A DNA stretch of 64,000 bases from the NCBI GenBank assembly GCA_946807835.1, contig OX327683.1, positions 9,243,001 to 9,307,000 on the forward strand, in the 5' to 3' direction. This document shows, piece after piece, positions 24,901 through 35,836 of the stretch. Position 1 is the stretch's first letter; the number at the start of each line of letters is the position of its first letter. The notes beneath the pieces were generated by a model. The model searched no databases. It had not been told where the DNA came from and saw nothing but the letters and a program-made list of their open reading frames with translations. The DNA is from Ailanthus altissimus. Its lineage: Eukaryota; Streptophyta; Magnoliopsida; Sapindales; Simaroubaceae. Made by a program: the position numbers and the translations under genes.

Positions 24901-27900
24901 TTCATATGCAGGTCAATGAGGTGGATGGAGAAAATGTTGTTTGTCACATAAAAAATTCTGCTACCTTGGCTCGACAGTTGTATACTTTGCATGTCTCTCA
25001 AATTCGTATTGATCTGCCAACACTCACTGATAAAGATAAGGAGGTGAGTTATTACTTCTGGGTCAGGTACTTAGTGTTCACAAAATTATAAACTTGTGGT
25101 ATTAACCAATTTTCATCCAGCTGTTAATGCTAGGAAAGGGATGTTGTCTTTTCATCTGAATGTTGCAATGGAAACCTACTCTATGAATACATTTTTTTTC
25201 AGATTTATTATCCTGTAGATTTCATTCTATTACTATCAGCACCTCTAAAGTAATTGAGTTGGCTTTGCTCCTGCTTTTTCATATCACTGGTTGTGATATG
25301 AATCCTTTTTTATGTGGCTTTACTATAAAAGTTATATTATAAGTAATGATTTCTTATGTTTTCACATATTAGGTAATTAGCCACATCTCTATGTATATTG
25401 TCTTGCAAAATCTATTTGGAATTGAGATATAAGAATAAGATGAATCACTATACCTTTCAAGGAATTTTATACACTTTTCTTACAATGTTTTATCATTCCA
25501 TATTAGGTCATCAGCACATGGGGTGTTCAAAACAATATAGACATCCTTTCGTTGTCACATACCAGGCATGCAGAAGATGTCCGCCATGTAAGGAAATTCT
25601 TACAAGGAATTCTTCTTTAGTGTATTCTTTTTATCTAAAACTCAACTAATTTAATTTATCGGCCACTTGCCTTCTTCTCTTCTTTAGCTTCTCTTTCCTC
25701 CCCTTTTTCCCAATTATATACAGCCTTTTTGGTCAGTTTATGGTTGGGGTTTAGTTCACTTAGTGATTTTTTACTTTTAGTTCCTATGATACATTTTTAT
25801 GATGGTTATATGTAGGCCCGTAACTTTCTCTCCAAATTGGGTGACCTTGGTCAAACCCAAATTTTTGCTAAGATCGAAAATATTGAGGTGAGATGAATAA
25901 ATTGTCAGCTTATTACACCTTAAAAATTCCATATCTTTTCTTGTTTTTGATTGTGTGCATTTTCTCCTCTTTCATGTAAACTTGTAGGGAATAACTCATT
26001 TTGATGAGATTCTACAAGAAGCAGATGGCGTCATCCTTGCTCGTGGAAATTTGGGAGTTGATCTTACTCCAGAAAAGGTTGAACTTTCATGTTTGGACTC
26101 TGTATGTATTTTGACAATTTAGTATTACATGGAATTTATGACAGCATGCTCTTCCCTATGTGCATGTTCTTATAAATTTCCATACACAAGCGGCATATGG
26201 ATGCACAATTTAATCAACTGTTATTTTATTTGGATTTTTTCATTTCTTGTTCCATATCATAAATAGCTAATAGCCTTCACTAACTTCTTGTTTGTCACAA
26301 AGGAGGAACATGGTTGCATGAACTAATGAGATGGTATTGTCCACGTCTTAATGTAATTGGATATGAACTTATGATTTGTAGACAAAAGATTCCCCCTCAT
26401 TAGAATATGCATTTTACTGTGATGCCAATGAAGCTAATGGTGATAATCATAGTATGGGAATGAGCATAATTATTCATTCAATTTATTTAGGAGTTTGTCT
26501 GTGTGGTATGGATATGGTTGTCTCTATTTTCACCTTTCTTAAAGATATATGAAATTCAACTAGATTCTTTTTGGTAATTTTGCATTTGGGATTTTTCAGG
26601 TGTTTTTGTTTCAAAAGGCTGCTCTTTACAAGTGCAACATGGCCGGAAAGCCTGCAGTGGTTACTCGTGTTGTGGACAGTATGACTGACAACCTGAGACC
26701 TACTCGTGCTGAAGCAACAGATGTTGCCAATGCAGTATTGGATGGTAAAGTTTTGATTATAATTTACTAGCATTTAATATATCTTGGATGGACATCCTTT
26801 ATTATTTTGCTGCTATTGATGGCAGTAATACTATATTGAAGAGAATATATTGCTGTGGATTTGTAGCTACTATTGATGCATTTGTCAGTGTCGATCATTC
26901 ACTCTCACTGTCTTCAGTATTATATTCACTAAACTGTAATCATAACTTTTGTCCTTCTCTTACCAATTTTTTATTTTCTATTTTTGGATTCAGGGAGTGA
27001 TGCAATTCTCCTAGGTGCTGAGACCTTGCGGGGATTGTATCCTGTCGAGACCATTTCTATCGTCAGAAAAATTTGTGCTGAGGCGAGTTTTTTCTCAATC
27101 AATAACAAAGTTATACTTCCATATTGTCTTATTTTTTTATTGGGCAAATTTATTTCTTTCATTTCTATGTGCAACCTTCATATTCTAAACCATGATAATT
27201 GAGCAATTGAATATGTTATCCTTTCTCTCTTTTGCTGTTGTAAGAAGAAAACTTTAATGGCATCATTTATGCAATTTCTAGTATCATTTTCATACATCAC
27301 TTGAGGCAAACGTTGGCGAGGTTCATATCATCACTCCTAAGTGAGTGTTAGTGTTTTGGATGCATCTGGCACCATCTGTTCAATTGGCTTCTGTATATCT
27401 CTGCTTGTAATATTTTTTGCAGTCTTTGAATAGTGCACATTCTTTTGATTGGGGCATCATAGTGATGTCTGATCATAAAAATCATGCATCCACTATCAGG
27501 TAAAGATGTCTTGCATGATTGTCAGATTTTTTACTTTCTTTACCCTTTTATTCTAAAAGGTTGTGAATTTAAAACTTTGACTTTGCAGTCGTGTTTTTAT
27601 ATCTTATTATTATAATTTCCTTTTTGACATTTTCATCTTTCTTGATGTTGAATTTCTATTTCCAGTATAGACTCTTCTCACAATACTTTTATCCTTATTC
27701 AAATAGTATGTTTTAGCATTCTTCTCGTTTGTCACATGCAAGAGAAGAAAACAATAAAAAGTCCTTGTCAGCCATCTCTTTCTATTTTCTCTATGGTCTC
27801 ACTTTGCTGCAGGCAATAAAATTTCATTTCCCCGTTCTTCTCTCTAGATTCTTGAGTAGAATTTCAGCAAACGTATGTAAGGGTGGGCCAAAAAAACCGA

Positions 27901-30552
27901 ACCGAACTGGCCGGTTTGGTCTGATTTTTTGTAACAAAAAATCGGTTCGGTTTTTTTTGTGGAAAACTGATCAGTCCGGTTCGATTTTTTCCAAAAAAAT
28001 AATCGAACCGGAAAACTGGTTTTTTTTTGTAATTATTTAATAAAAAAATAAATTTATCTCAAATTAGATAAATTATAATTATGTTAATATGAAATAGATC
28101 CAAAAATTAGGTCAAAAAATAATTTACTAAATTATTTAGACATAAATAGAAAAGGCCTACAAATTTTTAAAGACTTATATAATATATAAGAATAAATTTA
28201 GTGGTTTATGTAATGTGTAATTTTAATTATATAATATATAACGTGTAATGCAACGTGTAATATATATTAATTTAGTCAATTTAATTTTGTAAGACTTATA
28301 TAATAAATAAGACTAAATTTAGTGACTTATATAATGTGTAATAAATTTTTTTTGATTATATAATATATAATGTGTAATGTAACTTGTAATATATAATAAT
28401 TTAATCAATTTAATTTTTTTAAAACTTATATAATATATAAAAACAAATCTAGTGATTTATGTAATGTGTAATGAATTTTTTTATTATATAATATATAACG
28501 TGTAATATATATTAATTTAGTCAATTTAATTTTTTTAAATAATTATGTAATTTTTAAGAACAAATTTAGTGACTTGTAAGGTGTAATGAAAAATAATAAA
28601 TGATTTAAAATAAGCTACTAAATTATTTGAATAAATGAATTAAAAAAAGCCTACAATTTAAAATAAAAAAATTTAAAAAAAACCAAAAAAACCGAACCGG
28701 AAAAAACTGGTTCAGTCCGGTTCGGTTTTTTCCATTAAAAAAACCGATTTCAGTTTTAATTATTAGAAAAATCGAACTGAACCGTGCCCACCCTTAAACG
28801 TATGTATACTCGCCTTGTTTGACTTGCAGTTGTTGATATGGGCCAGTGTTCATACTTGATATGTAGTGTCCATGTCCGACTATTTTGCAAGTATTGAAGT
28901 TTTAATTATGGATAACTGAGCACTCTCTGACTTACCTGGACATGTTACGTCAAGTAATCCTGCAAACTGTTGGTTACTGATTATGATAATGAGGGTTCTT
29001 TACTTTAACATTTTATGCATTTTTTTAAATTTTTTTATGGCATCTGACTATTTTAAGTAAATTGCTGGTCTGCAGGCGGAGAAGGTATTCAATCAAGATC
29101 TGTATTTCAAGAAAGCTGTCAAATACGTTGGAGAACCAATGACCCATTTGGAATCCATTGCTTCCTCTGCAGTACATTTTTAGTTCTTTTTTTTGGAGTG
29201 ATTTTCTTCTTTAATTTTTATGCTTTTGTTATTGCACCAGGACACACTTTAGTGACAGAATTTTTATTTGACTTAAGCATTCTTCAGAATCTGACATCTC
29301 TATTCTGCTTTTATTTTCTAGGTACGTGCAGCCATCAAGGTGAAGGCCTCTGTAATTATCTGCTTTACTTCAAGTGGAAGAGCTGCAAGGTCTGTTTTCT
29401 TTATGTTTTCAAAGTTATCCATTTAGAAGTTTATGTGGCAATTTTCATGGTGCTGCTGCTTGGTATATGTGTCAGCAAGTACATGAGCACGGCATTATAA
29501 ATATTTTCTTTATAAATGCAGGCTGATCGCAAAATATAGACCAACAATGCCTGTGATATCTGTTGTTATACCTAGACTCAAGTCAAATCAACTTCGTTGG
29601 ACACTTACTGGTGCTTTTGAGGTATCTGTTGACTTTGATTGTGAAATTGCTTATACTGCAGCCATTCTATTTGTCTAGGATATCGTAGATGTTTGAATTG
29701 TACTTGTAATCATTTTTAGGCAAGTTTGGTCACTGTTAATATTCATATATCTTTGTTTACTGCATAATAAAAGTATTTAAAGTGTTTTCAAGCATGCCTG
29801 CTCAGTTTTCTTTTTTTCCAGTAATGTGTATGATAATTGAAATGTGTTATGCGTCATTGGTATAAGATTGTGGTTACATAATTGCTTGTAGCTTTATGAA
29901 GCATGTAAAACAAAAATATCAATTACCAACTGCTAGTAAAGTAGATATTTATAAGAAACTGAGAAATAAAAAAATTTATAAGAACGGAAGCCATTATCTT
30001 CTACTTTCTTAATTTAGTCTTTCTTATTTGCTCCTGATGATTTTATGGCAGGCAAGGCAATCACTCATTGTCAGAGGCCTTTTCCCCTTGCTTGCAGACC
30101 CTCGACATCCGGTAAGATGTACTTCATGTTAACTGAAATTCTTGCCATGTAGGTAGGTTTCATTTCCCTTTTCCAGAAGGAAAGTAAAAGAAATTATGAT
30201 GCAGATAGATACTATGTTAACTTATGTGAAATTGGGAAATTATGGCTTAATTGGGAAATGAATGTGGTGCATTTGAATTACATTAAATATTAACATATTA
30301 TACATATCAAAATGTGCCTGATCAGATATCATCCTCCGTTTTTATTTTTATATTTTTTTGTTTTAAAGGTTCCATATCATCATTCATTTGGTTTTGCAGG
30401 CTGAATCTACAAACGCAACAAACGAATCGGTTTTGAAGGTTGCTCTTGATCATGGCAAGGCCTCGGGTGTTATTAAGTCTCACGACCGCGTTGTTGTTTG
30501 CCAGAAACTGGGTGATGCATCTGTTGTGAAAATCATTGAGCTTGAAGATTAG
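21919..30552 (+). CDS. Pyruvate kinase, plant cytosolic type, complete (16 coding exons)
   Basis: It transfers phosphate from phosphoenolpyruvate to ADP, making pyruvate and ATP in the cytosol. Exons: 21919-21987, 22419-22515, 23355-23452, 23656-23811, 24538-24615, 24912-25043, 25507-25587, 25816-25887, 25988-26077, 26600-26744, 26994-27082, 29076-29171, 29322-29389, 29522-29621, 30052-30111, 30400-30552. They sum to 1584 nt, 527 residues, with all phases matching. The start [16 protein letters not shown] and end VVKIIELED match the Arabidopsis At3g52990 type from memory, same length. Key blocks: ARFDFSWG (57-64), LDTMGPEL (91-98), FAKIEN with Lys256, [12 protein letters not shown] (273-284), [14 protein letters not shown] (324-337). 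The usual Lys of the DTKGPE motif is Met94; other members of this plant subgroup also lack it. No stop or frameshift, so probably functional. Confidence 0.96.
27869..27878. repeat. Left target-site duplication of MITE copy 2
   Basis: AAACGTATGT, repeated without change at 28796-28805 on the other side of the element. Confidence 0.93.
27879..28795 (-). mobile_element. Mutator-like MITE, copy 2 (in pyruvate kinase intron 11), 917 bp
   Basis: The ends are AAGGGTGGGC and its inverse GCCCACCCTT; subterminal CCGAACCGG/GGTTCGGTT segments lie at both ends; the centre holds the same AT-rich tandem units as copy 1, in reverse order. A perfect 10-bp duplication flanks it. No transposase is encoded, so it must have been mobilised in trans. 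It sits in a non-coding part of the intron, well away from both splice sites, and should be removed with the intron. Confidence 0.94.
28796..28805. repeat. Right target-site duplication of MITE copy 2
   Basis: AAACGTATGT, identical to 27869-27878. Confidence 0.93.
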
Positions 30553-31631
30553 AACTAATGGTGCTATCCACTATATTCTACTAAGATCTTAAACATTTAC
30601 GAGTTGTGTAATATCTCTAGGTTCCAAAGACGATGGAAGAAAAGAAAAAAATTAGATTGGCATATTCCAAATCCATCGCAATATTTACCCTTTATATCTC
30701 TTATCTAACAATGCCCTTATATAGATATACAATATAATGATATATAATGTGTTTGAAGGAGCTTGTTAGTTGTTGAAGTTGATTCCTTAAAATTCTCAAA
30801 GCTTCATTATTTATGTAATACTCCAGCCTGGTGCATATATTGTCTACTTTAAACTCACAATGCATCATAAGTTTGTTTAATTTGTTTATGAGTTTTATCA
30901 TCAGCAAGAAGCAATCCTATCTAGTTGAAATATCCCAGGAACTCTTTTTATTCTTGACGCGTTTTGAATTATAAAGTCAAAAGGCAAATCCGTGGAAGCA
31001 TTTTGTATTTAAAGTAAATATCTACATTGGGTAAGAATGTTATATTTTTCCTTTTAGAATCTCACATTTTCGTGAAGAGCTTAATAAAAATCTGTGCAAT
31101 TGGCAGTAACATACTTCATTATTCTTTTCTCGGATTAGTTAGCAAGTCCGCTTTGATATTAAATGTAACACTGGTGTCTAAAATAGATATACGTTAGGCA
31201 TATAGTATCTATCACAGGTGACGCATTTTTTTAATTGTAAAACTCAAAACAAACCTATAATAAGTTGTCACTCAAAAAGATGATATCCCAACATAATCAT
31301 AATGTTTCATGAATTATATATGATTGACTAATTGTTATTTAAAAACACGATTTAGAAATAAATTTTATATTTTAATCCAAAATGTGAATCATTCATAGAT
31401 AATATCTACACTGAATCAATGCGTTATAACTTACCCATCATGTTCACAATTATGTTGATTAACTAATTGTTATTTGAAGCATACTTTACAAACAAGTCGT
31501 AGATTTAAGTAATATTATTCTTTGTAAACTGTAAGCCTTGCAAAGTCTTAACAATTCACGAGAAAGGAGGAAAATAAATTATTCTAATTGGTTTTCCTAT
31601 TAAAATAATAAGTGTATAAGGTAAACAATAA
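30553..31631 (+). other. Pyruvate kinase 3' flank and spacer
   Basis: Presumed 3' UTR in the first few hundred bases; AT-rich with no clear single polyadenylation signal that I would pick. No gene or transposon seen in the rest. Confidence 0.5.
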
Positions 31632-31702
31632 GCGCCCATGGCCTAATGGATAAGGCGCTTGACATCTAACCAGGCAATTGTGGGTTCGAGTCCCAGGCGT
31701 TT
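31632..31702 (+). pseudogene. tRNA-Arg(UCU) pseudogene
   Basis: It begins GCGCCCATGGCC, with D-arm TAATGGATAAGGC, an anticodon loop CATCTAA giving TCT at the anticodon position, and T-arm GTGGGTTCGAGTCCCA, all as in plant tRNA-Arg(UCU). Two faults: the anticodon stem CTTGA/CCAGG has a mismatch and a G-U pair, and about three bases are missing between T-stem and acceptor, so GCGCCCA finds no partner (3' end AGGCGTTTT). No proper acceptor stem can form. The 3' half begins the first unit of the tandem repeat below. Confidence 0.8.
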
Positions 31703-31952
31703 TGTGAATTCTCTATTCTTTCTCTTTCATTAATATTGGAAAATCTATATTTTGCTGATACAACCAAGCAAATGAAGCAATTCTACAAGCAAGTTTAGAA
31801 TAACATTCAACTAGGTGAAAGAAAATCTATGGAGCGCATTCCTATCCCGACAATATTTGGAGTTACAAAAACACAGTGTTAGTTTGCACAAAAACATTAA
31901 GACTATTCGACACTTGCCCTATTTGCTTGCTTCCAGCCAACAGGTCAAAGAC

Positions 31953-32092
31953 TCAAAGTGCCTCAGAGAAACGTAAATCTGCAGGGCCAGGACCCAAAAT
32001 TCTTTTCTGTTCACTTATCTTGCCTAGTCCATGAGGTGGTTCTGCAAGAATGTTCTGGTCATCATCTCTCCAGCTGGGCTCCTGCCACTCTT
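31953..32092 (-). pseudogene. Orphan terminal-exon-like ORF, copy 1
   Basis: The minus frame reads EWQEPSWRDDDQNIL, then AEPPHGLGKISEQK, then RILGPGPADLRFSEAL-stop. The 5' splice context is replaced by tRNA sequence at the unit boundary, with a TAA in frame just before GAG. I do not recognise the protein. Confidence 0.45.
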
Positions 32093-32452
32093 AGGTGATT
32101 GTGGGTTCGAGTCCCCACTGGGCGTGTTGTGAATTCTCTATTCTTTCTCTTCCGTTAATATTTGATGTTATTATTAAATTGTCAGTCGAGTGCAGTCCCA
32201 ACTAGATACTATAAAATTTTTACAGGAAAATCCATATTTTGCTAATACAACCAAGCAAATGAAGCAATTCTACAAGCAAGTTTAGAATAAACATTCAACT
32301 AGGTGAAAGAAAATCTATGGAGCGCATTCCTATCCCGACAATATTTGGAGTTACAAAAACACAGTATTAGTTTGCACAAAAACATTAGACTATTCGGCAC
32401 TTGCCCTCTTTGCTTGCTTCCATCAGCCATCAGGTCAAAGACTCAAAGTGCC

Positions 32453-32582
32453 TCAGAGAAACGTAAATCTGCAGGGCCAGGACCCAAAATTCTTTTCTGT
32501 TCACTTATCTTGCCTAGTCCATGAGGTGGTTCTGCAAGAATGTTCTGGTCATCGTCTCTCCAGCTGGGCTCCTGCCACTCTT
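32453..32582 (-). pseudogene. Orphan terminal-exon-like ORF, copy 2
   Basis: Same 45-residue reading as copy 1, same stop and same loss of 5' context at the unit boundary. A 73-codon + strand ORF over this unit is a shadow. Confidence 0.45.
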
Positions 32583-32931
32583 AGGTGATTGTGGGTTCGA
32601 GTCCCCACTGGGCGTGTTGTGAATTCTCTATTCTTTCTCTTCCGTTAATATTGATGTTATTATTAAATTGTCAGTCGAGTGCAGTCCCAACTAGATACTG
32701 TAAAATTTTTACAGGAAAATCCATATTTTGCTGATACAACCAAGCAAATGAAGCAATTCTACAAGCAAGTTTAGAATAAACATTCAACTAGGTGAAAGAA
32801 AATCTATGGAGCGCATTCCTATCCCGACAATATTTGTAGTTACAAAAACACAGTATTAGTTTGCACAAAAACATTAGACTATTCGGCACTTGCCCTCTTT
32901 GCTTGCTTCCATCAGCCATCAGGTCAAAGAC

Positions 32932-33072
32932 TCAAAGTGCCTCAGAGAAACGTAAATCTGCAGGGCCAGGACCCAAAATTCTTTTCTGTTCACTTATCTT
33001 GCCTAGTCCATGAAGTGGTTCTGCAAGAATGTTCTGGTCATCGTCTCTCCAGCTGGGCTCCTGCCACTCTTT
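32932..33072 (-). pseudogene. Orphan terminal exon, copy 3, with candidate acceptor site
   Basis: This copy keeps its upstream context: GATGGTCCAG before AAAGAGTGGCAGG gives a possible 3' splice site at 33072/33073 and an open frame of exactly 46 codons plus TGA. It ends GPGPADLRFSEAL and has one change from the others (PPHG to PLHG). Further upstream the frame closes, and no earlier exon is visible before the LINE. It looks like the last coding exon of an unrecognised gene carried along with the tRNA relic. Similarity of all three copies at codon level supports a coding origin, not current function. Confidence 0.45.
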
Positions 33073-33221
33073 CTGGACCATCAAAACCAAGCCCAAGCAT
33101 AAGACATCAATTTAAAAAGTTTGAAAACATTATGACAGTCAGCGGCATGCAAATGTTGTAACACATTGACAAAGGATCATTATTTCCTAATCCCATCATC
33201 CTATGGGAAAAAATTGCCTAT
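33073..33221. other. Spacer between tandem repeat and LINE
   Basis: Probably the ancestral upstream intron of the orphan exon; nothing else seen. Confidence 0.35.
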
Positions 33222-35835
33222 ATAGTTTTTTTTTAATTTGACAATGCGAAAAATTTATTAATTAAAAAAAAGTACAAAGAAGGAAGGGCTAAAATACCTT
33301 GTCTTTAATAAAAACACATAAAAGATATAAAAATATTCAACAGAAGAATGAGGGTAAAACCTCACAAAAAAAAAAAAACTAATAGAATTTATAACTAGGT
33401 ATTCCATTTGCATCCTTAAAGAGCATAGAACTAATATTCAAAGGGGACCATAACCATTATGTAAAATCATTAAATTGTAACTTCAGATTCGCCAGTTTAT
33501 TTGCCAATGCATTGTTCTCTCTAAAAGTATGATTTAATCTAAATTACAAGTGGTTAAAATGATCCTTACAACTTTGCCACCTATTGTGAAGTTTTTATGG
33601 AAGACATAATATAGACTTAGAAAAAAGATAGAAGGCTAAGATAAAGTCAAACTCTAAAATTATCTTATGCCATCTGTGAGTAATAGCAATCTCTAAAACT
33701 AAGATGACCCTCATTATTCTTATATAGTGTCTTAATTTTTAGGGGACAAGAGAAGTCTCCTAAACAAGAACTCACCTTATCCCTGAAGACTCTACCACAA
33801 GCAGTCATACTTAGGTTACCTTTTAAAAGCCCATCTGTGTTGATCTTAATCCACCATTGAAGAGGAAAATTTCAAAAAGGAACAATAATTTTTGGAGTAC
33901 GTCTCAAATTAGTTGTAATATCCATGTGGTCTAAGATAGGAATATCATCACCAAAAGTAAATTTCGGGAGAAAGTAGCAAAGTAGCGAATATGAGCTAGA
34001 CAATCCGCCTTAATGCCAAAGGAATTGAAATTTTGATTATCAAATCTAAGGTGATTTCAACTTCTCCAAATCAAATAAAACAAATAAGTAGCCGACAAAC
34101 TCCATAAATTTAAAAGTTAGGGGCTGAAATATTTTGATAAAATCACTTTTCATAATTCCATAACAGTTGAAACCGAAGAAAGATTTTATTTAAACATATA
34201 AGTGAACCAATGCCAAAGCTCCGTAACTAGAGGGCAACTAACAAAAATGTGGTCTACCATTTCAATCTCTCTCAAACAAAAGGAACAACATAAGTACTAC
34301 GAAACCACAATAATACATCAGTAGGAAAAAGGTTTTGAAGTAAATGCCTCATGAATATAGAAATTTTAGGTGGAAAAAAACTATGCCAAAGAGATAATAG
34401 AGCTGAATAAGTTATTGTGATATTATTGATGAAATTATAACTCTCCTTTAAAGAAAGAATTCCATCTCTAACAGAAATCTAAACAAACTTATCAGCTTTA
34501 CCATTAATTGACAAAATAATACCATTAACCTATTCCCTTAAATGAGGAAAAATAGAATAAAGAGAATTTAGAATCCTCTATTGTCATTCCTTAATTGTAT
34601 CTTTCACCATTCCTTCTAAGTGTAAACCACCAATAGGAAGAATGTGTTTATCTAACTATCTATCATACTAAAAATTAGTTGAATTTCCATCACCAATTAT
34701 CCACTTTGTCCTTTCATGAAAATAGGAAATAGTAGATTTAAAGCCATTTCAAAGAGAAGAGTTGAGGTATCGCTTACTAGCATCTCGAAAGTTGTACCAT
34801 TTTCTTAAGAATTTTGAGCAAATATAATCCACTTGGTGTATGTCCCAAAGAACTTTAAGTAGGCAAGCCTTATTAAGTACGTCCTATCTATGAAGACCTA
34901 CCCCACCATCCTTTTTTGACATGTTATGTCTTTTTCATGATATTAAATTCATCTTATAAGAAAAATAATCCCTTGATATAATAAATTATGAGCCCAACCA
35001 TTTAATCGTTTGAGAAGGAAACTAGGCCAAAGATATACCATGAAACTATACAACAGGGTGCTTTAAAAAACTGTGTGAACAAGCTCAATTCTACTAGCCA
35101 TTGAAAGAAATTTTCCTTTCTAACCACTAAGATGTGCACACGTCTTGTCAGCCAAAACTTGCAAATATTGGTTGCATAGGCAGCCTCTAAATATTAGAAC
35201 TCTCAAATAAATGAAAGAAAGTTTGCCCTGCGAAAACTCCAGAAGACTAAAAATTTTATGATAATGGTGTGCAGTATGTTTACCAATGAAAATTTGACTT
35301 TTCTTCTTGTTTATCACTTGACTAGATGCCAAGCTATATAGTAGAACAAAGTCTATTAAAAAGCAAAGGGAAGTATTGTCACCCTTACAAAAGAGAAGAA
35401 TATAATCTGTATATAAAATATGTGAGAGAGAGCTAGACACCCTCTTAGGACTGAAATTGTAGTTATCATTTTAGAGTCCACCAAACTTTGAATGCCCTGA
35501 GAAAGAGCATCCTCAACTAAACAAAAAATCAAAAGAGACAAAGGATCCCCCTGACACACTCCTCTACCACATTTGAAAAACCCTTTCAGAGTGCCATTAA
35601 TCATAATAGATAAGCAAACAGAATGAAGAATGATAGAAATCCACTGAATAAGTTATTTTTTGTAGCCAAAATAATTAAGAACTTCAAGAAGAAAATCCCA
35701 ATTGATTGTATCAAAAGCTTTAGCTATATCAAAACTCATTTCAATATTATCATCAATAACTTTTCTATCCAATAAATTAGCCCCCCACCCCGACACTATA
35801 AAGATGCAATCATGAATATGCCTACCACGAATAAA
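33222..35835 (-). mobile_element. 5'-truncated L1-type LINE (RT, zinc-knuckle region, RNase H), dead
   Basis: The minus strand reads, from 35835 down: GRHIHDCIF, SFDIAKAFDTINWDFLLEVL, GVCQGDPLSLLIFCLVED, HILYTDYILLFC, then decayed zf-RVT-like sequence (about 34150-34900) and an RNase-H-like end (NNALANKLANLKLQ near 33500), with a T-run on the plus strand at 33222-33235 that would be its poly-A tail. The catalytic YADD block is YTDY, so activity is lost besides the many frame breaks. It starts inside the RT domain, the 5' truncation usual for LINEs, cut where the copia LTR begins. Confidence 0.87.
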
Positions 35836-35836
35836 G

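Larger units (their letters stand above)
27083..29075 (+). other. GC-AG intron 11 of the pyruvate kinase gene
   Basis: The exon ends GCTGAG and the intron starts GCGAGT; the acceptor is CTGCAG before GCGGAGAAG. Only this GC donor keeps the conserved reading ICAE/AEKVF; no GT donor nearby gives the right frame. The intron is 1993 bp, the longest in the gene, and nearly half is a MITE. Confidence 0.88.
31668..33072 (+). repeat. Three tandem units (~430-490 bp), each starting with a tRNA-Arg 3' half
   Basis: Units: about 31668-32094, 32095-32584 (490 bp) and 32585-33072. Units 2 and 3 start GTGATTGTGGGTTCGAGTCC then CCACTGGGCGTG, i.e. the T-arm and 3' acceptor of tRNA-Arg, and are almost identical. 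Unit 1 starts within the tRNA relic and lacks a ~60-bp piece (from GATGTTATTATT to TTTTTACA) present in the others. Each then runs through the same 3' flank to an exon-like ORF on the other strand. The repeat boundary falls inside the tRNA, between anticodon arm and T-arm. Confidence 0.93.

Noticed and set aside
31632..33072. SINE with a tRNA head
   Set aside because: Repeats are head-to-tail, share flanking single-copy-like sequence and lack a 5' tRNA half, poly-A tail and target duplications; simple tandem duplication explains them.
32303..33161. + strand ORFs over the tandem repeat units
   Set aside because: Antisense shadows of the exon-like minus-strand frame; their length follows from the repeat.
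35120..35440. Separate 106-codon minus gene
   Set aside because: It is the frameshifted continuation of the LINE reverse transcriptase (HILYTDY block).
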